From an uncultured Holophagaceae bacterium (lineage in GTDB: Bacteria; Acidobacteriota; Holophagae; Holophagales; Holophagaceae): a DNA stretch of 64,000 nt. The DNA lies in contig CAIPAY010000141.1 of assembly GCA_903863195.1 (NCBI GenBank), positions 1 to 64,000 on the forward strand, written 5' to 3'. Positions within the stretch are counted from its first letter, which is position 1. Each line of letters opens with the position of its first letter. Shown piece by piece: positions 25,102 to 33,173 of the stretch. Below the pieces are notes generated by a model. The model worked only from the letters and a program-made list of their open reading frames with translations. It was not told where the DNA came from and did not search any database. The translations under genes and the position numbers were made by a program.

Positions 25102-26436
25102 TCAGGCGAAGAGCTTCGACAGGCCGTAGGCGACGACGGTGGAGGTGCCGACGCCGATGAGGCCGGGGATCATGAAGCTGTGGTTGAGGAGATACTTGCC
25201 GATCCGCGTGGTGCCCGTGCGGTCCATGTTGATGGCGGCCAGGTCGCTGGGGTAGAAGGCGAAGAAGAAGTAGGCGTAGCTGGCGGGGATCAGGCTCAGC
25301 AGCAGGGGCGTGGGCAGGCCCAGCGCATAGCCGAAGGGCAGCATGATGGTGAGCGTGGCGGCCTGGCTCTTCACGAAGGCGGACACGGCGAACATGGCGA
25401 GGGCGAAGGTCCAGGGGGCCATCTGCACCATGGTCTTGATGTTGGCGATGAGGTAGCTCTCGTTGGCCTTGATGAAGGTCTCGCTCATCCAGGCGATGCC
25501 GAAGATGGAGACGACGGCGATCATGCCCGCGATGAAGACGCTGGAGCGGGCGATCTCGGGGGCCTTCACCTTGGTGGCGAACAGGATGAAGCTGCCGAAG
25601 GCCAGCATGACCATCTGCACCACGGTGGTCATGGGCACGGGCTTGCCGTTCACCAGCGGCAGCAGGCCGGGCTTCATGGCGACGAGGATGATGGCCAGCA
25701 CGCCCGCGAAGAAGAGGCCCACGGCGAGCTTGGCCGAGGTGGGGATGACCTTGTCCAGGGTGGTGACGTTGGCGTCCAGGGCCTTGGCGAACTCAGGGTC
25801 CTTCAGGCGCTCGAGATACTCGGGATCCTTGTCGAGGTCGAGGCCGCGGTTGAAGCTCCAGGCCGCCGCCACCAGCACGCCGACGATGCCCGCAGGCAGG
25901 GTGATGCGGATGATGTCGAAGAGGCCCACGGGATGGCCGTTCTTGGCGGCCATGGCCAGGAAGGTGGTGACGGCTGCAGCCACGGGGCTGGCCGTGATGC
26001 CCATCTGGGACGCGACGCTGGAGATGGCCATGGGCCGCTCGGGCCGGATGCGGGTCTTCAGGGCCACATCGGAGATGACCGGCAGCAGGGCATAGACCGC
26101 GTGGCCGGTGCCGACGCAGACCGTGAGAAAGAAGGTGGAGAGCGGGGCGAGGATGGTCACGTACTTCGGGTGGGCCCGGAGCAGGCGTTCGGTGAGCTGG
26201 ACCAGGTAGTCGAGGCCGCCCGAGACCTGCAGGGTCGCCGAGGCGGTCACCACGGCCAGGATGATCAGCATCACGTCGATGGGGGGCGTTCCCGGCGCCA
26301 CCCGGAACCCGAAGACCAGCACCGCCACACCGCAGCCGCCGATGAGCCCCAGGGCGACCCCGCCCTTGCGGATGCCGATCAGGATGGCGCCCAGCACGAG
26401 CACGAATTGGATCCAGAACATCAAGGCGGGGGACAT
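25102..26436 (-). CDS. dcuB: Anaerobic C4-dicarboxylate transporter, DcuA/DcuB family
   Basis: The 444-residue polytopic protein resembles DcuA/DcuB antiporters, which exchange fumarate, malate or aspartate for succinate in anaerobic respiration. Family features are the start ALMFWIQFVLVLGAILIGIRKGGVALGLIGG, PIDVMLIILAVVTASATLQVSGGLDYLV, the TGHAVYALLPVISDVA segment, RPERPMAISSVASQMGITASPVAAA and the tail YFFFAFYPSDLAAINMDRTGTTRIGKYLLNHSFM. Length matches E. coli DcuB (446). The ATG at 26436 follows AAGGAG by about 9 nt. A GntR/FadR-type palindrome lies 25-45 nt upstream. A DcuA assignment is also possible. Confidence 0.88.
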   Translation of the reverse strand: MSPALMFWIQFVLVLGAILIGIRKGGVALGLIGGCGVAVLVFGFRVAPGTPPIDVMLIILAVVTASATLQVSGGLDYLVQLTERLLRAHPKYVTILAPLSTFFLTVCVGTGHAVYALLPVISDVALKTRIRPERPMAISSVASQMGITASPVAAAVTTFLAMAAKNGHPVGLFDIIRITLPAGIVGVLVAAAWSFNRGLDLDKDPEYLERLKDPEFAKALDANVTTLDKVIPTSAKLAVGLFFAGVLAIILVAMKPGLLPLVNGKPVPMTTVVQMVMLAFGSFILFATKVKAPEIARSSVFIAGMIAVVSIFGIAWMSETFIKANESYLIANIKTMVQMAPWTFALAMFAVSAFVKSQAATLTIMLPFGYALGLPTPLLLSLIPASYAYFFFAFYPSDLAAINMDRTGTTRIGKYLLNHSFMIPGLIGVGTSTVVAYGLSKLFA

Positions 26437-26461
26437 AGGGCACTCTCCTTGGGAGCAGAAC

Positions 26462-26480
26462 CCGGTGGTCTGACCACCGG
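26462..26480. promoter_or_regulatory. GntR/FadR-type operator upstream of the Dcu gene
   Basis: CCGGTGGT-CTG-ACCACCGG is a perfect dyad with 8-bp arms. Its core TGGTCTGACCA (26466-26476) fits the TNGTNNNACNA consensus of FadR-subfamily GntR regulators, which often control organic-acid genes. On the minus strand it lies just downstream of a possible -10 (TATTAAT, complement of 26497-26503), where a bound repressor would block transcription of the carrier gene. Confidence 0.5.
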
Positions 26481-26507
26481 ATCGGTGCTGCTTCAATTAA
26501 TAGCAGA

Positions 26508-26513
26508 TATAAT
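26508..26513 (+). promoter_or_regulatory. Consensus -10 box ahead of aroDE
   Basis: TATAAT stands in a short AT-rich segment between the divergent Dcu and aroDE genes. The -35 region at the expected distance (around 26485-26490) is poor, so strength is uncertain. It would give a leader of about 120 nt before the aroDE start. Confidence 0.35.
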
Positions 26514-26638
26514 CATCGTGAATGGGCTGGTCACCCTTTTGGAAGTTGAAAAACCATTCCACTGCCAAGGGTTTGGAGTGCCCGCCCTGGCTCGCCCGGA
26601 GGGGATTCACGGGCCAACCGGCCCCGGGGAAGGGTAGG

Positions 26639-28039
26639 ATGGCCTTTTCCGGATCGACTGCCGTGAGCCACCTTCCCTTCCACCTCGTGACCCTGACCCA
26701 TGCGGACTGGGACTCGGCGCGGGCCTGTGCCCGGCGCCTGGGTGACGACGCCCTGCCGGAGCTGCGCCTGGACCTGTTTCCGGACGAGGACCCCGAGGCC
26801 ATGGTGGACGAGCTGAAGCGGCGCTGCCTGGTCACCTGCCGGAGGGTCTCCGAGGGGGGGCGCTGGCCGGACGAGGACGAGTCCGGCCGCCTGGCCCGAC
26901 TTTTCAAGGCCATCAGGGGGCGGCCCGCCTGGATGGACCTGGAGTGGGAGCTGCCCATCCCGCCGGAGATCCAGGCCGCCCGCACCCATGTCCGCCTGCT
27001 GCGGTCAGTCCATGTGGCGCCCGGGGTCTTCGACCTGGAGGAGCGCCTGCGCGACCTGCCGGACGGGGACGCCTACAAGTGGGTGGGCTGGGCGGGCCGC
27101 CTTGGCGACAGCGGCCGCCTCCGCGCGCCCCTGGCCTGGGCCCGGGACCACGGTCTGGTCCTGGCGGCCTTCCTGATGGGTCCCAAGGGGCTGCCCAGCC
27201 GGGCTCTCCAGGCCGCCTGGGGCGGCGCCTTCACCTTCGCGGCCCCGGACGATGGCCCTCCCGCCGCGCCGGGTCAGCTGCCCCTCTCCCTCCTGCGGGA
27301 GTGGCGCTGCGCGCGGCTCCACCCGGGCTACGGCCTCTGCGGGGTGATCGGAGAGCCGGTCCTGCACTCGCGGGGACCCGCCTTCCACAACCCGCGCTTT
27401 CAGCGGGCGCTCAAGGACCTGCTCTACCTGCCCCTGCCCTGCGGCGAGGCGGGCGAGGCGGTGGAGGCTTTGGAGGCTCTCGGTCTGCTGGGCCTGAGCA
27501 TCACGGCGCCACTGAAGCTCACCCTGCCTGCGGCGCTGGGGCTGGAAGGGCCGCTGAACACCCTCTGGAGGCGCGCGCCCGGGGAGCCCTGGCAGGGCGC
27601 CAACACGGACGCTGAGGCCTTCGGAAAGGCCCTCTCGCAGCTGGCGCCCGGACCCGTCCTCGTCCTGGGCTCCGGCGGCGTGGCCCGCACCAGCACGGCC
27701 CTGCTGGAGGCCGCGGGGCGGCCGGTCCTGCAGGTTTCCCGCCAGGCTCCCGCCACCGCGGGGCAGGTGGCCGCCTTCGGTCCGGTGGGCCTCGTGCAGG
27801 CTACCAGCCTCGGCATGTCCCCGGAGGACCCCGCGCCCTTTCCGGAGTTCCTGGAGGCCGCCAGGGCCACCTGCCGGTGGGCCGTGGAGTGGATCTACAA
27901 GGAGGACACCTCCTTCGCCCTCTGGGCCCGGGAGGCGGGCCTGCAGGTGGTGGCCGGCGCCGCCCTCTTCGAGGCCCAGGCCGTGGCCCAGACCCGGCGC
28001 TTCATCACCGACTGCGGCGGCCTGCCCGCCGAGCTCTGA
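26639..28039 (+). CDS. aroDE: Fused 3-dehydroquinate dehydratase (type I) - shikimate dehydrogenase
   Basis: This 466-residue bifunctional enzyme catalyses steps 3 and 4 of the shikimate pathway. The N-terminal half is a type I dehydroquinase: PELRLDLF, the His segment RSVHVAPGVFDL, the Schiff-base Lys segment DAYKWVGWAG and ending TFAAPDDGPPAAPGQLPL. The C-terminal half is shikimate dehydrogenase: GVIGEPVLHSRGPAFHNPRF, catalytic Lys in TAPLKLTLPA, GPLNTLWRR, GANTDAEAF and the NADP loop VLGSGGVARTST. The substrate-binding SxS pair of AroE is S-R-G here, so one Ser is lost. The ATG at 26639 is chosen; an in-frame upstream extension reads through noncoding sequence. Such fusions are standard in plants and occur in some bacteria. 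Confidence 0.88.
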   Translation: MAFSGSTAVSHLPFHLVTLTHADWDSARACARRLGDDALPELRLDLFPDEDPEAMVDELKRRCLVTCRRVSEGGRWPDEDESGRLARLFKAIRGRPAWMDLEWELPIPPEIQAARTHVRLLRSVHVAPGVFDLEERLRDLPDGDAYKWVGWAGRLGDSGRLRAPLAWARDHGLVLAAFLMGPKGLPSRALQAAWGGAFTFAAPDDGPPAAPGQLPLSLLREWRCARLHPGYGLCGVIGEPVLHSRGPAFHNPRFQRALKDLLYLPLPCGEAGEAVEALEALGLLGLSITAPLKLTLPAALGLEGPLNTLWRRAPGEPWQGANTDAEAFGKALSQLAPGPVLVLGSGGVARTSTALLEAAGRPVLQVSRQAPATAGQVAAFGPVGLVQATSLGMSPEDPAPFPEFLEAARATCRWAVEWIYKEDTSFALWAREAGLQVVAGAALFEAQAVAQTRRFITDCGGLPAEL

Positions 28040-28041
28040 CC

Positions 28042-28100
28042 GCCGACAGCTGATAGCTGACAGCCGACAGCTGATAGCTGACAGCCGATAGCTGATAGCT
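28042..28100 (+). repeat. Tandem 21-bp repeats between aroDE and the regulator
   Basis: The unit GCCGACAGCTGATAGCTGACA occurs twice exactly (28042-28062, 28063-28083) and a third time partially with one change (28084-28100). Internal AGCTGATAGCT dyads could form small hairpins. The array begins 2 nt after the aroDE stop and ends just before the next start, leaving no ordinary ribosome-binding site for the regulator gene. Confidence 0.9.
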
Positions 28101-28107
28101 TTATGCC

Positions 28108-29364
28108 ATGCACCTGCTGCTGGTCGAGGACAAGGACAGTTTCCGCCGCCTGCTGGCGCAGGCGCTGGAAGGGTCGGTCTGGACCGTGCAGGCGGTGGCC
28201 GACCCCCAGGAGGCGCTGCGGGAGCTTCAGGCCCGGCCTTTCCAGGTGCTGGTCACGGACCTGCGCTTGCCGGGCATGAGCGGGCTCGAGCTCATCCGTC
28301 GTGCGCGCCGGCTGCAGCCCGGTCTCCGGGTGGTGCTGATGTCGGCCTTCGGCGAGCCCAGGGACATCGTGGAGGCCATGCGGCTGGGCGCCGACGACTT
28401 CCTGCCCAAGCCCTTCGATCTGGACGTGTTCCTGGCGCTGCTGGATCGGCTCCATGTCCTGGTTGGGGCTCCGCCGCCGGACCCTGCCGAGCTCTGGGTG
28501 GCCCACAGCCCCGCCATGCAGGCTCTGGACGCGGCCCTGGCCCAGGCGGCCGGAACCAAGTTGCCGCTGCTGTTTCGGGGCGAGCGCGGGGCGGGCCGGG
28601 AGCGCTGCGCGCGCCGTCTCCACGTCCTGCGTCACCCCGAGGCGCCCTACCGGAGCCTGTCCGCCGCGACCCTGGGACCGGAGGGGCCCGAGCCGCAGCT
28701 GCTGAGCCTCCTGCGGAGCGGCAGCCTCTACCTGGGCGGACTGGACTTCCTCTCTCCGGAGGCCACGGGGGCCCTGGCCCGTGCCATGGACAGCCCGGCG
28801 GGACAGCAGATCGCCTGGATGGGCGGCATCGATCCCGAGGGCTCCCTGCCGCCGGAGCTGGCGGGACGGCTGGGTTCCCTGGAGCTGCGGGTGCCGCCCC
28901 TGTGCGAGCGCCGGGAGGACCTGCTGACCCTCGCCCGGCTGCTGCTGGAACGGGGCAGCCGCCGGGAGGGCAGGGCCGCCCTCTGGCTGGAGCGCTCCGC
29001 CGAGAAGCAGCTGCTGGACCATCCCTGGCCCGGCAATGTGCGCGAGCTGGAGGCCCTGGTGGAGCAGACGCTGCGCACCAGCGATGGCCACGCACTCCGC
29101 GCCTTTCCTGAGCTTCGGCTCGGCGGTGCCGCGCCGCTCTGCCTCCCCTGGCCGGAGCCAGCTGACCTGGAGACCATGCTGAAGGCCGTGGCCCGGTCCG
29201 CCGAGGGCCAGCTGCTGCAGCGCCAGCTGAACGAGGCCCGAGGCGACCTGCCCCGGGCGGCGGAGGCCCTGGGCCTGACGGTCCGCACCCTGGCCCAGCG
29301 CTTGCGGGACCATGGCATCTCTCTGGAAGATGGAGAAGGTCCTCTTCCCCGAAAGGCGCCATGA
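28108..29364 (+). CDS. NtrC-like response regulator with degenerate AAA+ domain
   Basis: The 418-residue protein looks like a sigma54 activator whose ATPase has decayed. The receiver domain (1-118) is intact, with phosphoacceptor Asp in VLVTDLRLPGMSG and the conserved Lys in LPKPFD. In the AAA+ region Walker A reads GERGAGRERC (the invariant Lys is Arg), Walker B DE is replaced in GSLYLGGLD, and the segment that should hold GAFTGA is deleted. Later parts remain: VPPLCERREDLLTL, HPWPGNVRELEALV and a Fis-type HTH (GDLPRAAEALGLTVRTLAQRL). It probably binds DNA and responds to phosphorylation without activating sigma54. Its stop overlaps moxR (ATGA). Confidence 0.85.
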   Translation: MHLLLVEDKDSFRRLLAQALEGSVWTVQAVADPQEALRELQARPFQVLVTDLRLPGMSGLELIRRARRLQPGLRVVLMSAFGEPRDIVEAMRLGADDFLPKPFDLDVFLALLDRLHVLVGAPPPDPAELWVAHSPAMQALDAALAQAAGTKLPLLFRGERGAGRERCARRLHVLRHPEAPYRSLSAATLGPEGPEPQLLSLLRSGSLYLGGLDFLSPEATGALARAMDSPAGQQIAWMGGIDPEGSLPPELAGRLGSLELRVPPLCERREDLLTLARLLLERGSRREGRAALWLERSAEKQLLDHPWPGNVRELEALVEQTLRTSDGHALRAFPELRLGGAAPLCLPWPEPADLETMLKAVARSAEGQLLQRQLNEARGDLPRAAEALGLTVRTLAQRLRDHGISLEDGEGPLPRKAP

Positions 29365-30329
29365 CCCAGCTCCCGCCCATCCTCGTCCCGCCGATGCGCG
29401 ATCCGGACCCGGTGCGGCCGGCGGCCCGGGCCGGACTGGCGGCGCTGCAGGCGGTGGTGGTGGGCAAGGAGACCCAGGTCCGGCGGGCCTTCGCGGCCAT
29501 GCTGGCCGGAGGCCACGTGCTGCTGGAGGACCTGCCCGGCGTGGGCAAGACCACCCTCGCCAAGGGCCTGTCCCGCATCCTGGGCGGCAGCTTCCAGCGG
29601 GTGCAGGGCACCAATGACCTGCTGCCATCGGACCTGCTGGGCGTGCACCTCTGGGATGCCAAGGAGCAGACCTTCCGGTTCCAGCAGGGCCCCGTGTTCT
29701 GCCATGTGCTGCTGCTGGACGAGCTGAACCGCATCGGCCCCAAGACCCAGAGCGCCATGCTCGAGGCCATGGTGGAGGGCCAGGTCACCCTGGACCGCAG
29801 CACCCACCGTCTGCCCGATCCCTTCTTCGTCATCGCCACCCAGAACCCCCTGGACCACGCGGGCACCTTTCCGCTGCCGGAGAGCCAGCTGGACCGCTTC
29901 TCCTGCACGATCCACCTGGGCTATCCCGACCGCGCGGCCGAGCGCCGCATCCTTACGGGCGAGGCCGGCGCCGAGCTGCTGGATTCCCTCGTGCCGGTCC
30001 TGGATCTTGATGGTTGGCGGCAGGCCCGGGCCGCCGTCCGGCAGGTGCGGGTGGCCGAGGCCGTGCTGGACTATGTCGAGCGGATGGTGAGCCAGATCCG
30101 GGCCGGCGGCGGGTTCTGCTCCACCCGGGCCGCCAAGCACTGGCTGGCCCTGGCCCAGGCGGAGGCCTGGCTGGCCGGCCGGGACTTCATCACGCCCGAT
30201 GACCTGCAGGACACCCTCGCGGACACCATGGCCCACCGGGGCAGCCTGGATGACCGCCGCCTCAACCGCAGCGAACGGCGCGAGCAGCTGGCCCGGATGC
30301 TGAAGGACGTGCCCGTGGGATGGGCCTGA
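29361..30329 (+). CDS. moxR: MoxR-family AAA+ ATPase
   Basis: MoxR ATPases are chaperone-like AAA+ proteins that help mature metalloenzymes or von Willebrand-domain partners. The 322-residue protein has Walker A DLPGVGKTT, the MoxR-specific RVQGTNDLLPSDLLG (RIQFTPDLLPSDxxG in relatives), Walker B LLLDELNRIGPKTQSAMLEAM, sensor 1 FFVIATQNPLDHAGTFPLPE and arginine-finger region SQLDRF. The usual DUF58 and VWA partners do not follow; instead a RodZ-like gene and an unknown gene do. It starts at 29361 within the upstream stop and overlaps the next gene by 10 nt, so all four genes form one operon. Confidence 0.93.
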   Translation: MTQLPPILVPPMRDPDPVRPAARAGLAALQAVVVGKETQVRRAFAAMLAGGHVLLEDLPGVGKTTLAKGLSRILGGSFQRVQGTNDLLPSDLLGVHLWDAKEQTFRFQQGPVFCHVLLLDELNRIGPKTQSAMLEAMVEGQVTLDRSTHRLPDPFFVIATQNPLDHAGTFPLPESQLDRFSCTIHLGYPDRAAERRILTGEAGAELLDSLVPVLDLDGWRQARAAVRQVRVAEAVLDYVERMVSQIRAGGGFCSTRAAKHWLALAQAEAWLAGRDFITPDDLQDTLADTMAHRGSLDDRRLNRSERREQLARMLKDVPVGWA

Positions 30330-31132
30330 TGCTGGAAGAGGCCACGGTCGGCCACCTGCTGCAGCAGGCACGCGAAGCGAGAGGCCTCAGCCGGGAAGCC
30401 CTGGCCCTGGAGCTCAAGCTACCTCTGCGCCACCTGGACGCCATCGAGGGCGATGACTGGTCCTCGCTGCCGCCGGGCCGGGCCCGGCCGCTGGCCCGGC
30501 AACTGGCCGAGCGCCTCGGGGTGGACCTGGAGTCCCACACCGGGGCCTTCCAGGTGGTGCCGGGCGTGCAGGAACTGGAACCTCCGGATCCCCGGCGGGA
30601 GCGGCTCGAGCGGCTGGTGATGGGGGCCCTGACCGGCGCGTCAGTGCTGGTGGTGCTGTGGCTGGTGGTGCCCGGCCCCAGCCTGGGCCGCAAGGCCGCC
30701 AGCAGCCGCCTAGGAACCCTGCCCAAGCTGTCGCTGCCCCCGCCGCCGCCACCTTCGAGTGCACCCTATCCCGTGCTGGGAGAGATGCTGCCCGAGGCCC
30801 CCATCGACGAGCAGGGCATCCTGGTCAGCCTCCGGGTCATGGACGCCTGCGGCGCGCGCATCGAGCCCGAAGGCGGCGCGCCTCAGGCCCGGGCCCTGCA
30901 AGTCTCGGAGCCCTGGCGCCTTCGCGTGAAGGGCTCCTTCAGCCTGGTGCTGGACAACGCGGGCGTGGTGAATGTGGAGGTGGCGGGCCGCCGCATCGCC
31001 CATGGCCAGAGTGTCGGCCAAGCCTGGACGGGCCGCTTCGACGCCGAGGGCCGCTGGCTGCGGCCCGTCGCCCCGGAGCTGCCGGATGAGCCTGCGGTGC
31101 CGGATGATGACGAAGAAGGCGGCGAGTCATGA
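30320..31132 (+). CDS. RodZ-like protein (HTH, single TM, C-terminal DUF4115-like)
   Basis: The 270-residue protein has the RodZ layout. Residues about 8-75 are a helix-turn-helix (GHLLQQAREARGLSREALALELKLPLRHLDAIEGDDW), followed by a juxtamembrane basic stretch, one membrane helix (about 100-118, GALTGASVLVVLWLVV) and a periplasmic part with a Pro-rich linker and a beta-rich domain (WRLRVKGSFSLVLDNAGVVNVEVAGRRI). In RodZ the HTH binds MreB and links the cytoskeleton to wall elongation. No mreBCD genes are nearby. An in-frame ATG 9 nt downstream (30329) is an equally good start. A regulatory role via the HTH is possible. Confidence 0.72.
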   Translation: MGLMLEEATVGHLLQQAREARGLSREALALELKLPLRHLDAIEGDDWSSLPPGRARPLARQLAERLGVDLESHTGAFQVVPGVQELEPPDPRRERLERLVMGALTGASVLVVLWLVVPGPSLGRKAASSRLGTLPKLSLPPPPPPSSAPYPVLGEMLPEAPIDEQGILVSLRVMDACGARIEPEGGAPQARALQVSEPWRLRVKGSFSLVLDNAGVVNVEVAGRRIAHGQSVGQAWTGRFDAEGRWLRPVAPELPDEPAVPDDDEEGGES

Positions 31133-32238
31133 CCCTGCATCCGATCGTCCAGCGCTTCCTCCAGGGGTCCCTGCCCGAACCCATGGTCATGGCCCTGGTC
31201 GGGGGCAGCCTCCCACTGCCCACCCTGGACCTGCTACAGGCCCTGGCCCATGCCGGGCTGCAGGAGACCCCCTACCGGCAGCGGGCCCTGGCCTTCTTCG
31301 AGACCATGCCGGAGTCCCTGCTGGCGGGCGCTTTGGCCGAAGCCATCGATCCGCCGGCCCCTTTGCAGCTGGTCCTCTGCCACCGCAAGGAAGCAGCGCT
31401 CCTCGAGACGGTGCTCCTGAACCCGTCCATCACCCCGGCCATCGTCGAAGCTTCCATCCCCAGCCTGCCGGGCTCGGTGCTGGAGATCGTGCTGAACAAC
31501 CAGGTGCTCTGGCTGCAGCAGCCGCGCATCCTCGACCTCCTGGAAGAGCATCCCGAAGGCGAGTACGTCATCAAGCGGCGCATCAATGAGTTCCGCTTCG
31601 AGGTGCTGGGCCTCATCCCAGAGGAGGTCAAGCAGGACCGTCTGGCGATCATCGACGAGGTGGAGGCGGGGCACCTGGATCGCGCCTGGTCGGAGCTGCC
31701 CCTGCCCAAGGCCCCCTCCCCCGAGGAGGCCGAAGCTGAGGTGGAAACCGAGGAAATGGCCGCCGAGCGTCGGCTGCTGGCCCTGCGGCCACCGGTGGAT
31801 CACGAGGGCGTGGAGATCAACCTCACCGTCACCCAGCGCGTGGCGAAGCTGAGCACCAACCAGAAGATCATGCTGGCGATCAAGGGCGGCAAGGAAGAGC
31901 GCACCCTCCTCATCCGCGAGGCGAACCGGCTCATCCAGGTGAACGTCCTGCGCAACGGCCGCATCACCGAAGGCGAGATCGCGCACATCGCCCAGATGCG
32001 CACCATCAACGAGGAGGTGCTCCGCATCATCTCCAACAGCCGCGAGTGGATGAAGAAATACCCCATCACCAAGGCGCTGGTCATGAATCCCCGGACGCCG
32101 CTCCCCGTGGCCCTGACCCACTTCAAGCGGCTCTTCGAGAGCGACCTGAAGCTGCTCATGAAGGATCGCAACGTCCCCGAGCTTCTCCGCCGCGAGGCCA
32201 AGCGCATGGTCGAGATGAAGGCGCAGGGGAAGGGGTAG
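31129..32238 (+). CDS. Conserved helical protein of unknown function
   Basis: This 369-residue soluble protein is the last gene of the regulator-moxR-rodZ operon (ATGA overlap at 31129). It is almost entirely alpha-helical and has two parts. The N-terminal part (1-195) reads like repeated short helices (ALLETVLLNPSITPAIVEASI, LLEEHPEGEYVIKRRINEF), resembling HEAT or LRV repeats. After an acidic linker (about 198-215), the C-terminal part (NLTVTQRVAKLSTNQKIMLAIKGGKEERTLL and MRTINEEVLRIISNSREWMKKYPITKALVMNPRTP) repeats the same kind of motif, including NPxxP turns. I recognise it only as a type seen in Acidobacteria and deltaproteobacteria; no function is known to me. Confidence 0.75.
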   Translation: MTLHPIVQRFLQGSLPEPMVMALVGGSLPLPTLDLLQALAHAGLQETPYRQRALAFFETMPESLLAGALAEAIDPPAPLQLVLCHRKEAALLETVLLNPSITPAIVEASIPSLPGSVLEIVLNNQVLWLQQPRILDLLEEHPEGEYVIKRRINEFRFEVLGLIPEEVKQDRLAIIDEVEAGHLDRAWSELPLPKAPSPEEAEAEVETEEMAAERRLLALRPPVDHEGVEINLTVTQRVAKLSTNQKIMLAIKGGKEERTLLIREANRLIQVNVLRNGRITEGEIAHIAQMRTINEEVLRIISNSREWMKKYPITKALVMNPRTPLPVALTHFKRLFESDLKLLMKDRNVPELLRREAKRMVEMKAQGKG

Positions 32239-32276
32239 CGTCGCCTCCTGCGAGTTCAATCCCAAATCAGTCCTGT

Positions 32277-32325
32277 CTCCACTACCGAACAGGCCCACCG
32301 CTGGTGGGCCTGTTCGGTAGTGGAG
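32277..32325. repeat. 49-nt perfect palindrome abutting tRNA-Gly
   Basis: A 23-bp perfect stem with a GCT loop runs from 32277 to 32325; its core arms are ACTACCGAACAGGCCCACC (32281-32299) and its complement at 32303-32321. The last bases of the right arm are the 3' end of the tRNA gene (including the encoded CCA). No T-run follows on either strand, so it is not a standard intrinsic terminator, although it may stop or stabilise the transcripts. Confidence 0.85.
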
Positions 32326-32395
32326 CGGGCGATCGGGATTGAACCGACGACATTCAGCTTGGGAAGCTGACGTTCTACCACTGAACTACGCCCGC
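32321..32395 (-). tRNA. tRNA-Gly (anticodon CCC)
   Basis: Read on the minus strand, the gene begins GCGGGCGTAGTTCAGTGGTA and ends with GCCCGCTCCA, giving a 7-bp acceptor stem and encoded CCA. The anticodon arm is TCAGC-TTCCCAA-GCTGA, so the anticodon is CCC, reading GGG. The T arm GTCGGTTCAATCCCGAT is normal. It lies between the unknown helical gene and livF. Confidence 0.95.
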
Positions 32396-32445
32396 GGCAG
32401 GGGTCCATCCTAGCGCAAGTGGGACGGCGCTGCCAGAGTCGGCCC

Positions 32446-33162
<717 letters not shown>

Positions 33163-33173
33163 GGATCGCTCCT

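Noticed and set aside
24427-26637. Plus-strand frame of 736 codons running across the terminator and opposite the Dcu gene
   Set aside because: The sequence is Gly/Asp/His-rich antisense noise, passes through a strong bidirectional terminator and shows no domain.
27895-29628. Minus-strand frame containing repeated QLSAVGC-like segments
   Set aside because: The repeated peptide is only the translated 21-bp DNA repeat at 28042-28100; the rest is antisense to the response regulator.
32321-32395. Phage or island attachment site at tRNA-Gly
   Set aside because: No integrase or direct repeat of the tRNA end was found within the window; only the local palindrome is unusual.
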